64,000 nt of DNA from Subsaxibacter sp. CAU 1640 (GCF_023156585.1 NZ_JALNMI010000003.1:372001-436000), one strand, 5' to 3'; shown: positions 36,830-45,115, counted from the first letter of the stretch. Notes: generated by a model not told the origin, from the sequence alone. Program-made: numbers and translations.

Positions 36830-36863
36830 CGTATCAGACGGTTATACGTGACCGTTGGCAACC
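36830..36863 (+). repeat. Right half of an attC-like site (orphan core)
   Basis: CGTATCAGACGG-TTATACGTGACC, then core GTTGGCAACC at 36854-36863. Only the right inner box and core are present; no matching left box is found upstream or complementary end downstream. Confidence 0.5.
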
Positions 36864-36876
36864 ATTTGAGAAACCA

Positions 36877-37005
36877 ATGAATATTGGATATACTTCAGTT
36901 TTATTTTTTACAATTTTTCTCATTTCTTGTTCTGATAATAAGCTGATTAGATATGAATTCAAAAACTCTGAAATTGAACAAAAGCAAATGAGCCGTGGCA
37001 TATAA
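36877..37005 (+). pseudogene. Truncated lipoprotein gene ending in spacer sequence
   Basis: 42 codons: a lipoprotein signal (MNIGYTSVLFFTIFLISCSDN) followed by only about 20 residues and MSRGI. The final codons and stop come from GAGCCGTGGCATATAA, which resembles the right arm of the attC-like spacers (GAGCCATACACAAAACC). Most of the gene appears deleted into its own attC. The ATG follows the shared leader ATTTGAGAAACCA after core 36854. Confidence 0.55.
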
Positions 37006-37070
37006 AACCATTTTTTTGAATGCATCTTATGCGGTTACACCACACGGCAGCATGCCCTAAAAAACAAACT

Positions 37071-37466
37071 ATGCAACTCAAACATAAGCTATTAAGCACT
37101 CTTTGTGCGCTTTTGCTCTGCCACTCCTGCTTGGTCCCACCGGCACCCAAAGGTCACACCTACAAACCACAATCAGATGAATATACAGATGCACCCACCC
37201 TTGCAGTCTTCAGCACACCAGGAAACAAATTCTATTTCCTTCAAAATGTAAACCTCTCGGATACATTATACATAAAATCAGATATTTTCGAAAACCCAAC
37301 GGAATATTATCAAATGAATAATTCAGACCATTTTGGAAAAGAAGTAAAGGCTTTCAATTTAAAAATCACAGATGGCAAATATTACACAAATCCCGATTAT
37401 AAAAGCGTATCAATAAAAATAAAGTCTCAATCAGAAGAAAAAATAATTGATTATACCCTTGAGTAG
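37071..37466 (+). CDS. Small lipoprotein of unknown function
   Basis: 131 residues from MQLKHKLLSTLCALLL, with lipobox LCHSC (about Cys21) followed by LVPPAPKGHTYKP. I chose this ATG because the in-frame start at 37020 lies in spacer sequence and gives no signal peptide. The mature part (TLAVFSTPGNKFYFLQNVNLSD, LKITDGKYYTNPDYKSVSIKIKS) is beta-rich. No named family. Just beyond the orphan cassette core, so possibly also imported. Confidence 0.6.
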   Translation: MQLKHKLLSTLCALLLCHSCLVPPAPKGHTYKPQSDEYTDAPTLAVFSTPGNKFYFLQNVNLSDTLYIKSDIFENPTEYYQMNNSDHFGKEVKAFNLKITDGKYYTNPDYKSVSIKIKSQSEEKIIDYTLE

Positions 37467-37514
37467 ATTAGGTTTACTTCGTAAATATTGATGTTTAAAC
37501 CAACAAGTCTTACA

Positions 37515-37660
37515 ATCTAAAAGGTCTAAAAGGTCTAAAAAGTCTAACTGTCTAAAAAGTCTAACTGTCTAACTGTCTAACTGTCTAACTGTCTAACTGT
37601 CTAACTGTCTAAAAAGTCTAACTGTCTAAAAAGTCTAACCATCTAACAGGTCTAAAAAAA
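37515..37660. repeat. Short tandem array of 8- and 9-bp units
   Basis: From 37515 two unit types alternate: GTCTAACT (8 bp) and GTCTAAAAA/G (9 bp). GTCTAACT occurs six times in a row at 37559-37606, with the 9-bp form at 37524, 37533, 37550, 37607 and 37624 and single 8-bp units between. It lies in the gap between the lipoprotein gene and a terminator, with no coding capacity. Slippage-prone simple sequence. Confidence 0.85.
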
Positions 37661-37662
37661 AA

Positions 37663-37694
37663 CCACAGCTCAATTAATGAGCCATGGCTTTTTT
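37663..37694. terminator. Bidirectional intrinsic terminator
   Basis: CCACAGCTCA (37663-37672) / TGAGCCATGG (37678-37687), 8 of 10 bases pair, loop ATTAA, with an A run before and T run after, serving convergent transcripts (lipoprotein plus, 310-aa protein minus). Confidence 0.7.
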
Positions 37695-37732
37695 AAATAA
37701 CTATTTCCGTTCAGGAAAACAAGAAGAAACCT

Positions 37733-38665
37733 CTATCTTACACTGATCTTTCTAAACACTAATCCCTTCACCTTCGCATACTGCTCACTCTTTCTACCAA
37801 AGTTGATCAGCACCACGTTCTTTGCCTTGTTAAACACATCACAAAGTCCAGTAACGGCAGTATTAAAAAACTCATTCCTCGCAGCACGTGCAGCATCAAG
37901 TTCCGCCTCGGCCACCAATGCATTAGTGTTTACACTGCGCAGTACCTCAAGCTTCGCCTGTAACGTCACCAATTTGATGGTCTCCGTCGCAGGGTCATAA
38001 TTCTCATCAGCACCCACCATGGTTAAAAACGTTGCAAAGTTAGACACAATCATATCAAAATCCATCTGGCTCACACTTCTGTAATTTGTATCAGGCTTTT
38101 TTGGATCCTTCGGAGTCTTACGTTCGCCTCTCAATAATCGCATGATGGTACGCAATTGTTCCACTGTTACCTCACTCGCACCATCCATCGTCACCTCCGC
38201 AATCACCAACGCACACACCGCCTGTAATCCCTCAAACTCATCTTTGCGCACGGCCACAGCATACTTCCAGTTCACAAAAGCCACATCCACAGCCGCCACA
38301 AGTGCATAGGCCTCGGTTTCCATCACCTTCAGGTTAGCCAATTGATAAAGTGGCTTGTTCGTAATATACTTCCCGCCTAAAGTGGTGGCATGGGCTATAA
38401 AATCTCCACAGTGCGTAAGAACATTGGTGATACTGGTACTTACACGTTTACGCACTTTTTCATCCTCCTCCTCACGCATCGTTATAATGTGTGCATTGGT
38501 TGACGTCTGTTCCTCCTGTACCGACGCTTCTGTCGTTGGTTCAGGCTTTCCTTCTTCACTCGCGAAGTCGTGGCTTTGAGCCTCTTCGGTCAGTACTTGT
38601 TTAATAGTCTCTGCGAGCGGTGCCGTTTTAGACACCTTTGCTCCGTTCTTGATTGTTTTTCTCAT
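37733..38665 (-). CDS. Unrecognised 310-aa alanine-rich helical protein
   Basis: No signal peptide or membrane segment. N-terminal about 80 residues are acidic and disordered-looking (EEEDEKVRKRVSTSI), then a helical region (NVLTHCGDFIAHATTL, LYQLANLKVMETEAYALVAAVDVAFVNW) and a final basic stretch FGRKSEQYAKVKGLVFRKISVR. Alanine and valine are heavily used and codons are more GC-rich than the cassette genes. No family recognised. Alone on the minus strand, with 400 bp of AT-rich DNA upstream. Its abundance-like composition suggests a structural or filament role, but that is speculation. Confidence 0.6.
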   Translation of the reverse strand: MRKTIKNGAKVSKTAPLAETIKQVLTEEAQSHDFASEEGKPEPTTEASVQEEQTSTNAHIITMREEEDEKVRKRVSTSITNVLTHCGDFIAHATTLGGKYITNKPLYQLANLKVMETEAYALVAAVDVAFVNWKYAVAVRKDEFEGLQAVCALVIAEVTMDGASEVTVEQLRTIMRLLRGERKTPKDPKKPDTNYRSVSQMDFDMIVSNFATFLTMVGADENYDPATETIKLVTLQAKLEVLRSVNTNALVAEAELDAARAARNEFFNTAVTGLCDVFNKAKNVVLINFGRKSEQYAKVKGLVFRKISVR

Positions 38666-39071
38666 AGGTTAAAAAATTTAAATCATAGAAATGGGTTTAA
38701 AAGTTAATGTCAGAAGCCCAACTCGGGGTCATATCGTGTCATAACTAACTGACAGGGGCAATATTACAAATTAGAACAATACCATCCGAAGGCTTTAAAT
38801 TTTGAAATTCAACTCGTTAAAAAGCAAATTACATCGATAAAGTGAGTAAAAGCCACGCCACCGTTGAAGAATGTAAGAAAATTTACTCTTGCATTTTTAT
38901 CAGTAAATTTTGAATTAAAAAATCAAAATCGAAAAACAGGTACTTAATTTTTATGAAAAATTCAGTAAGAAAATGATGAAAATAATGAAAATCACTAAAG
39001 ACTTTTCGTACAAATTTAATGGTGGGACGTCGAGCATTTGTAAATTGTTAGTTTTAGGTGATTTATGAAAA
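38666..39071. other. 406 bp gap without a recognised gene
   Basis: AT-rich. I see no ORF of note and no repeat. It must contain the promoter for the minus-strand gene ending at 37733. GCCACGCCACCGTTGAAG near 38855 has a superficial resemblance to the cassette cores but no partner box. Confidence 0.5.
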
Positions 39072-39101
39072 TAAAAAAACACGAGCATCATCACTCGTGT
39101 T
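39072..39101 (-). terminator. Intrinsic terminator of the S74/lipoprotein operon
   Basis: Stem ACACGAG (39079-39085) / CTCGTGT (39094-39100), loop of 8, followed on the minus strand by seven T. Positioned 31 bp past the last gene of the minus-strand run. Confidence 0.8.
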
Positions 39102-39131
39102 TTCAATCATCTTTAATAAAATTTGCAGTCC

Positions 39132-39545
39132 CTATCCTGCAGTTTTATCAAAGGTATTCACCTCACCAGAACCCGTATCGGTCACTACGAGCTGGCTTTG
39201 CGTAATAGATTGTATAGTGGCCGTTTGCGATTCGGTACCTGCCATTAAAGTAATGTTGATGCTATTTGTTAAGGTGTAAGTTCCTGATACCGCTCCTGTA
39301 GAAACGCAAGCCCCAGCGTCATCCTCAAAACTTTCAAGAGTAAAAGTACCGTCATTTCGAAATTGGATATAGCCTGTTTTTTCGCAAGCCGTGTAAGAAC
39401 CGCCAGACCTTGCTTCAAAATACCATTTTCCCACCAGCAATTCTGCATTGGTCATCTGTTGCGAGCTGTCACCATCATCATCACCACTACAGGCTACAAG
39501 ACCTAAAGCCAAAATAAGTACCATTAATAATTTGTGTGTGTTCAT
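39132..39545 (-). CDS. Small lipocalin-like lipoprotein
   Basis: 137 residues from MNTHKLLMVLILALGLVAC, with lipobox LVAC followed by acidic SGDDDGDSS, typical for Bacteroidota outer-membrane lipoproteins. Mature domain begins LLVGKWYFEA and has GYIQFRNDGTFTL and VSGTYTLTNSINITL, the lipocalin-like domain family 4/5 style. Probably outer-membrane anchored, role unknown. 18 bp after the S74 protein gene, so in the same operon; terminator 30 bp downstream. Confidence 0.82.
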   Translation of the reverse strand: MNTHKLLMVLILALGLVACSGDDDGDSSQQMTNAELLVGKWYFEARSGGSYTACEKTGYIQFRNDGTFTLESFEDDAGACVSTGAVSGTYTLTNSINITLMAGTESQTATIQSITQSQLVVTDTGSGEVNTFDKTAG

Positions 39546-39563
39546 AATATTCAAGATTTAAAG

Positions 39564-41312
39564 TTAATTGTTTGTTCGTTCAAGGCTGTCCAGTCGTCGT
39601 TCGAGCGCCTCTATTTTCGCGTTTTGTTGCTCAATTATTTTCTGTTGTTCCTTAATGGCATTAATAAGTACAAAATCCATCGCGCCATAATCGACACTTA
39701 GATAGTTTTCTTTGGTGCTTCCATCTTCAGATTGGTAGGTCCATTCATTCACCATATAAGGAGCTACTTTTTGAAGTTCTTGCGCAATGGTGCCAACGCC
39801 AGTTTCATTGGGCATCCCAGCTTTCCCGTTATATGTAAACCATACAGGATTGATTTTGTCAATCAAATTCAATCCATCCGTAAACTCACGTACATTCGTT
39901 TTCAATCGTGCATCAGAAGCCACCGTCCATGCAGAAGAAGTTGGTTTTGCGGCGGAATTTCCTGACAACTGCAACTGATACGGAGTATTTGTAACCCCAA
40001 TACCCACATTATCAGAAAAGAAATTTCCAATACCTCCAAAACCCCAACTAAAATAGGTGCCATTGTACCAAATAGCCTCACTGCCATTGACTCGCAGTGC
40101 TACGCCAGTAGCAATATTTCTATTGAGATTAGCTTCACCTCCTACTTGAAGATTACCATTTACACGCAGCATATTATTATCAAACTCACCATAAATAAGG
40201 GCATTGTTTGAATCGGCATTTGAATTTTCTATATAAAGTTTATTGCTTCCCAATTCATTATAAGCGGCATTAGTACCTAAAAAAATATTGCCACTACCAA
40301 TTATATTACTACGGCCAGATGAATATCCAATAACTGTATTATTTTCCCCGCCAGTATTTTCATAGAGTGCCAAACTACCTATAACAGTGTTCGCTCCACC
40401 AGATATCAAATTTCCAATTGCGAGGTATCCAATTCCAATGTTATGATTCCCTGTAGTCTTATCGCTCAGAGTGCCAGGACCTATTCCAATATTATATAAG
40501 CCATGAATATTGCTATGCAAGCTTCTTCTACCAATCGCTACATTGGAAGATCCAAGCAAATTTGCGCTCAAAGCTTCCTCTCCTAATGCAACATTATTTC
40601 CTCCACCAGTATTATTATACATTGCATTGCTACCAATTGCTATATTGGGTGTTAAACCAGTGGTTTGGTTTAGTGCACCTGTACCAATGGCCACATTATT
40701 TCCAACATTATTAGAAGTATTGCTCATAGCATCCACACCAATGGCGATGTTAGAATAACCATTGTTGTTTTGAAGGGTATTGTTACCTATTGCTATTTTG
40801 AATTGACCACCTATACTATTAGCAAGTGAGCTGTGACCAATTGCAATGTTATTAGCACCGTAATCATTATTGTTGAGTGCATTATATCCAATTCCAATAT
40901 TTCTTAGATCATCAGAGGCATCATATGCCCCAGCACCGATACCTAGAAAAATGGAGGAGCCATTGTTGGTGCCATCATTGTCAGACTTACCGTCCAATAG
41001 ATCATCAATTTTTTCAACGCCTTTAAAAGGAATCCAACTGGTTGTGGGTTGATCCCAATAATAAAAACCTTTGGCAGGCGTACCATTACCAGTTACAAAA
41101 ACCAACATGCCATCCTGTGCGGCCGTAGGGGGCGTAGCTGGAAAGTTATTAATCTTCGGAATCAAAAGACCATCATTGTTCGATGGAGTTATCTGATTTG
41201 AAGATCGTACGTCTAATTTAGCATTGGGGCTCGTGGTTCCAATTCCTATTTGTGCATTTAAATACTGAATGCTTATAAGGAAAAAAGTTGCAATTATGAT
41301 GGATGATTTCAT
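39564..41312 (-). CDS. Secreted repeat protein with C-terminal S74 chaperone (tail-fibre type) domain
   Basis: 582 residues from MKSSIIIATFFLISIQYLNA, a signal peptide; an ATG 36 bp upstream adds a non-signal leader. Residues about 25-80 contain IGIGTTSPNAKLDVRSS, shared with its larger neighbour. The middle repeats NIAIGHSSLANS / NVAIGTGALN units of about 20-24 residues, the pattern of YadA-type trimeric heads. The end has the S74 intramolecular chaperone: ASDARLKTNVREF (cleavage Ser-Asp), GVGTIAQELQKVAPY, NYLSVDYGAMDFVLINAIKEQQ and a coiled coil. The domain should trimerise the fibre and then be cleaved off. Confidence 0.88.
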   Translation of the reverse strand: MKSSIIIATFFLISIQYLNAQIGIGTTSPNAKLDVRSSNQITPSNNDGLLIPKINNFPATPPTAAQDGMLVFVTGNGTPAKGFYYWDQPTTSWIPFKGVEKIDDLLDGKSDNDGTNNGSSIFLGIGAGAYDASDDLRNIGIGYNALNNNDYGANNIAIGHSSLANSIGGQFKIAIGNNTLQNNNGYSNIAIGVDAMSNTSNNVGNNVAIGTGALNQTTGLTPNIAIGSNAMYNNTGGGNNVALGEEALSANLLGSSNVAIGRRSLHSNIHGLYNIGIGPGTLSDKTTGNHNIGIGYLAIGNLISGGANTVIGSLALYENTGGENNTVIGYSSGRSNIIGSGNIFLGTNAAYNELGSNKLYIENSNADSNNALIYGEFDNNMLRVNGNLQVGGEANLNRNIATGVALRVNGSEAIWYNGTYFSWGFGGIGNFFSDNVGIGVTNTPYQLQLSGNSAAKPTSSAWTVASDARLKTNVREFTDGLNLIDKINPVWFTYNGKAGMPNETGVGTIAQELQKVAPYMVNEWTYQSEDGSTKENYLSVDYGAMDFVLINAIKEQQKIIEQQNAKIEALERRLDSLERTNN

Positions 41313-41347
41313 GACTATTGTCGTTTTAGAAGGAGAGTTCAAATACA

Positions 41348-44300
41348 TTACAGCTTGTTTTCCAAAGCACTCAATCTAGATTCAAGGCTTTGTATCTTAT
41401 CAAGCTTTTCTTTCAATTCCTTGTTTTCAGATTTCAGCGCATCAATCATTTTCTGTTGTTCCTTAATGGCATTGATAAGGATGAAATCCATAGCGCCATA
41501 ATCAACCCCTAAATAATTCTCTTTGGTTTTGCCATCTTCAGATTGGTAGGTCCATTCATTCACCATATAAGGAGCTACTTTTTGAAGTTCTTGTGCAATG
41601 GTACCAACGCCAGTTTCATTGGGCATCCCAGCTTTACCATTGTAAGTAAACCATACAGGATTGATTTTGTCAATCAAATCAAGGCCATCCTTAAACTCCC
41701 TAACATTCGTTTTCAATCGTGCATCAGAAGCCACGGTCCAAGTCGCTGATGTAGGTTTTGCCGCAGAATTTGTTGACAATTGCAATTGATAGGGTGTCCC
41801 GGCAACACCAATACCCACATTATCAGAAAAGAAATTACCAATTCCTCCAAAGCCCCAACTGAAATAAGTACCATCATACCAAAGTGCTTCAGCACCGTTA
41901 ACACGAAGTGCAACGGAAGCACCTGCAATATTCTCATTTAGATTGAGTGGCCCCTGAACAGATAAGGTATAATCTGGTGTAGGCGTATTAATACCTACCC
42001 TATTGGCGCTAGCATCCACTCTCAAAGTGCCAGCATCTACTTCCAAATCACCTCCATTGTCTGACTGTAGGTATAAGGCTGAATTGGTATTGGTAATAAT
42101 TTCATTACCATCAATACGAAGCGTACCTCCTATTTCCAAGGCACCAGTTCCTGCGGTTCCGTTTGCATCATTGGTTGCAGTAATGGCTGTACGTCCATTA
42201 ATTCTCAAAAAGTTGTTATCGAACTCTCCATAAATCAAAGCGTTGTTCGCATTCGCATTAGAGTTTTCTATATAGAGTTTATTACTTCCTGTTTCATTCG
42301 ATCCAGCATAATAACCTAAAAAAATGTTCCCACTTCCTAAATTGTTAAGACCGCTTCCAGAACCTAAACCAACATTTTGTTGACCTATCAAATTATTTGA
42401 AAATGATGCATATCCTATTGCTATATTATTTCCTCCTGTTTGGTTATCACTTAAACTACTAGCTCCAATGGCTACATTAGACCCTCCACTTATATTATTG
42501 GTAAGAGTCCTGTGACCGACAGCGACATTGTAGTATCCAGAATTATTTTCCAATGAAAAACTTCCTATACCAATATTTTGGTCACTATTTGCTCTATTTC
42601 TCATAGAATTGACACCTATAGCAACATTATGTTCTCCAGATGTATTCATATTTAAACTTGCGAGCCCAATTCCAATATTCCTATTGTTGCTGGCATCATC
42701 ATTATCACCGGAACCAATACCAAGAAAAATAGATGCCCCATTGTTCGAACCATCATTATCTGATTTTCCATCCGTCAAATCATTAATACTATGAATCACA
42801 GCCGTATTTCCATTAGTCCAAGACACATTGCCAGCGCCGTCGGTTTGCATGATTTGGTTGGCAGTGCCACGAGAAGCTGGCAAAGTATATATATTTCCAG
42901 CGCCAGTTCCAATAGCCACATTGCCAAGAAAATATCCAGCGAATGAGCCAGCTTTTGTTGCTTCGGAAAAAACACCATAATGAGTGCCACCTGAAGTAGG
43001 ATCGATGTAATTATGGATTCCATATTTAATACCAGTACCAGGTCCTCGCAAATTATTGAACATACCATACTGATCACCAGAACCATTTGCAATCATATCA
43101 CTAACATAACCATGGTGCGGGCCTGTCCCAGACCCAAAGAGCGTACTGTACATCCCAAAATGAAATCCGTTACCACTGTTGTTGTTTCTGGAATATACAC
43201 CGTATTTATTGGCATCGCCTCCGCCTTCTATATTAGTAAAACTGCCATGATGATATCCACCCGAAGAACTGTTCATATAATTATAGGATATGAATTGTTC
43301 TGTAGAAGTGTCATTGCCTAAATTGTTATAAATACCGTATTGGGTGCCCGAGCCTGTTCCCGTAAGGTAATTGTAAGTCCCATAGTGAGTTGCATTGCCG
43401 TTATTACTGATTTGATTATAATTTCCATATTGAGGACCTGTGCCATTGCCAGAAACTACAGTATAAGAACCATAGTGCGTCCCACTACCACTACCAGAGA
43501 TGGTATTCCTTACTCCGTAGTGAGTATTATTGCCTGAATTCTCCATAATATTATAGGTACCTGTTTGAAGACCATTTCCTGCTCCCAACAAGTGATTTAC
43601 AGTACCTTCGTGCCAGCCATCACCAGTATTATTGATGTAGCTTAAAATTCCACGTTGCAGTCCGCTGCCCGAACCTGACAATTCGTTGTAAACTCCATCG
43701 TGCAATCCAGTCCCTGTACCTTCTATGTAGGTCTGTACACCTCTATGTAGCCCATTACCATTTCCCGTAAATGTATTTCTCACTCCGAAATGCGCACCAT
43801 TCCCTGTATTGCTCATCAAATTTTCAATCCCAAACTGCCATCCAGACCCATCACCTTCTATATTATTAAAAATGCCATGTCTTGGTCCATTTCCAGCACC
43901 TCTCATCCTATAATATCCACCAAATTGTGAAGAGTTGTTTTCGACAGATATATCCACGTAAACTCCCCTCTGTAAATTTGTTCCCGTACCAGAAATCGAT
44001 GCGACATATCCGCGTTGCTCTCCTGTTCCAGCACCAGTGATGGTGATATAAGAGCCAGATTTCCATCCTGAACCGTTACTGCTCAAAATAGCATTCAACC
44101 CTCTGTGGTCACCATTCCCATTTCCACTTATTTCTGTATCAGTGCCAATTTGATTTCCGTTTGAATCATTTACAATCAGATTGCGAGTACCTCTTATAAA
44201 ACTGTTTCCATTACCAGTGAAAGAATTGACAGTCCCTATTTGATTTCCGCCTCCAGTGACACTTATTTGGTTATAAGTTCCGTACTGCGGCCCCGTTCCA

Positions 44301-44944
44301 CCATCAAATAAATAATTGTACATTCCATAATGCGAACCACTTCCATTATTACGAACATTGGATATGAACGCCGTGTGATTTCCATTCCCTGATGAGTTAA
44401 GAAGAGACACATGCCCGTATTTGGGAAAATTATCTGTTGAATTAATATTCACGGTAGAACCAGATTGAAGAATATCAGTTGTGCTGGTCATGGTTATTAC
44501 CGAGCCATAATCTGTTTCTGTTGCAATATCCAACGGATAATCTGCGATATTTTTCCCAATAGCAAGATTGCCTAACGTATATTTATCATCATTGATATTG
44601 TCCGGACTAGTTGTGGTACCTTCTTCATAAAAATCATGGTCGTCACCTCCGCTATTTAATACAGGCACCCAATCAGGAATGCTTTGATCCCAATACCAAA
44701 AACCTTTGGTAGGCGTTCCATTACCTGTTACATAGACCATCATACCATCTTGTGCAGCGGTGGGTGGTGTGACAGGAAAATTATCAATTTTGGGAATCAA
44801 AAGTCCATCATTATTAGAAGGTGTCGTTTGATTCGAAGAGCGAACATCCAAAGTAGCATTCGGACTCGTGGTACCGACACCTACTTGCGCCTGTATGGCG
44901 AACGATGCCAAAAGAATAAAGACTAGGGAAAGAGTAGTTTTCAT
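41348..44944 (-). CDS. Very large secreted 15-residue-repeat protein with S74 chaperone domain
   Basis: 1198 residues. Signal peptide 1-19, then GVGTTSPNATLDVRSS and a segment near identical to the smaller neighbour's N-terminus. Residues about 170-720 are roughly 35 units of a 15-residue repeat such as GNGTGPQYGNYNQIS, with fixed Gly and Tyr-Gly positions, suggesting a beta-solenoid shaft. Next come YadA-like head repeats (NIGIGLASLNMN), then the S74 domain (ASDARLKTNVREF, GVGTIAQELQKVAPY) and a coiled coil. Predicted trimeric surface fibre. Ends 35 bp before the paralogue's start. Confidence 0.88.
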   Translation of the reverse strand: MKTTLSLVFILLASFAIQAQVGVGTTSPNATLDVRSSNQTTPSNNDGLLIPKIDNFPVTPPTAAQDGMMVYVTGNGTPTKGFWYWDQSIPDWVPVLNSGGDDHDFYEEGTTTSPDNINDDKYTLGNLAIGKNIADYPLDIATETDYGSVITMTSTTDILQSGSTVNINSTDNFPKYGHVSLLNSSGNGNHTAFISNVRNNGSGSHYGMYNYLFDGGTGPQYGTYNQISVTGGGNQIGTVNSFTGNGNSFIRGTRNLIVNDSNGNQIGTDTEISGNGNGDHRGLNAILSSNGSGWKSGSYITITGAGTGEQRGYVASISGTGTNLQRGVYVDISVENNSSQFGGYYRMRGAGNGPRHGIFNNIEGDGSGWQFGIENLMSNTGNGAHFGVRNTFTGNGNGLHRGVQTYIEGTGTGLHDGVYNELSGSGSGLQRGILSYINNTGDGWHEGTVNHLLGAGNGLQTGTYNIMENSGNNTHYGVRNTISGSGSGTHYGSYTVVSGNGTGPQYGNYNQISNNGNATHYGTYNYLTGTGSGTQYGIYNNLGNDTSTEQFISYNYMNSSSGGYHHGSFTNIEGGGDANKYGVYSRNNNSGNGFHFGMYSTLFGSGTGPHHGYVSDMIANGSGDQYGMFNNLRGPGTGIKYGIHNYIDPTSGGTHYGVFSEATKAGSFAGYFLGNVAIGTGAGNIYTLPASRGTANQIMQTDGAGNVSWTNGNTAVIHSINDLTDGKSDNDGSNNGASIFLGIGSGDNDDASNNRNIGIGLASLNMNTSGEHNVAIGVNSMRNRANSDQNIGIGSFSLENNSGYYNVAVGHRTLTNNISGGSNVAIGASSLSDNQTGGNNIAIGYASFSNNLIGQQNVGLGSGSGLNNLGSGNIFLGYYAGSNETGSNKLYIENSNANANNALIYGEFDNNFLRINGRTAITATNDANGTAGTGALEIGGTLRIDGNEIITNTNSALYLQSDNGGDLEVDAGTLRVDASANRVGINTPTPDYTLSVQGPLNLNENIAGASVALRVNGAEALWYDGTYFSWGFGGIGNFFSDNVGIGVAGTPYQLQLSTNSAAKPTSATWTVASDARLKTNVREFKDGLDLIDKINPVWFTYNGKAGMPNETGVGTIAQELQKVAPYMVNEWTYQSEDGKTKENYLGVDYGAMDFILINAIKEQQKMIDALKSENKELKEKLDKIQSLESRLSALENKL

Positions 44945-44965
44945 CAGTATAGGGATTGGTTTATA

Positions 44966-45115
44966 TTATGTTTTTTCGACATTAATTTTCTTGACTATTC
45001 TATTTTCGTCCACTATAATCAGATTATAAATCCCTTTTTCCAGTTGTTTGATATTAAGGTAAATATCCCTGGAAGGAACTGCCTCTAGTGAACCTTTTAG
45101 TGGGGGTTTCTTCAT
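44966..45115 (-). CDS. Small ORF resembling a detached T9SS-type C-terminal segment
   Basis: 49 codons (MKKPPLKGSLEAVPSRDIYL...), too short for usual gene calls. The second half (NIKQLEKGIYNLIIVDENRIVKKINVE) has the strand pattern of a T9SS sorting tail such as KGVYFVKI...VKKIIK, but the upstream YPNP motif and the rest are missing. It ends 21 bp before the large S74 gene start. Could be a remnant of a deleted gene or a real short peptide. Confidence 0.4.
   Translation of the reverse strand: MKKPPLKGSLEAVPSRDIYLNIKQLEKGIYNLIIVDENRIVKKINVEKT

Larger units (their letters stand above)
30036..36863 (+). mobile_element. Integron-like cassette array without a visible integrase (CALIN-like)
   Basis: Successive plus-strand genes lie between attC-like spacers. 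Core GTTG sites are at 30036, 30656, 31308, 32049, 32852, 33725, 34732, 35606 and 36854. Each cassette begins with GTTG plus variable bases and ends with the reverse complement: GTTGTACACA/TGTGTACAAC, GTTGGCAGTA/TACTGCCAAC, GTTGTAGCAC/GTGCTACAAC, GTTGGGCATA/TATGCCCAAC, GTTGTAAAAC/GTTTTACAAC, all perfect over 10 bp; the cassette at 31308 fits 8 of 10 and the one at 32049 is worn. This is the relation expected when a site-specific recombinase cuts in the core of a folded attC. All genes point the same way. No tyrosine recombinase lies in the window. Confidence 0.75.

Noticed and set aside
37515-37660. CRISPR array
   Set aside because: Units are 8-9 bp without unique spacers and no cas genes are near.
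38850-38880. Another attC-like core (GCCACGCCACCGTTGAAG)
   Set aside because: No left box, no hairpin and no complementary partner end nearby.
42796-43321. Small ORFs overlapping the 1198-aa gene
   Set aside because: They are alternative-frame readings of the repetitive coding sequence, without signal peptides or homologues.
39564-44944. Prophage tail region
   Set aside because: Although S74 domains are typical of phage fibres, both proteins have signal peptides and no other phage gene is present.
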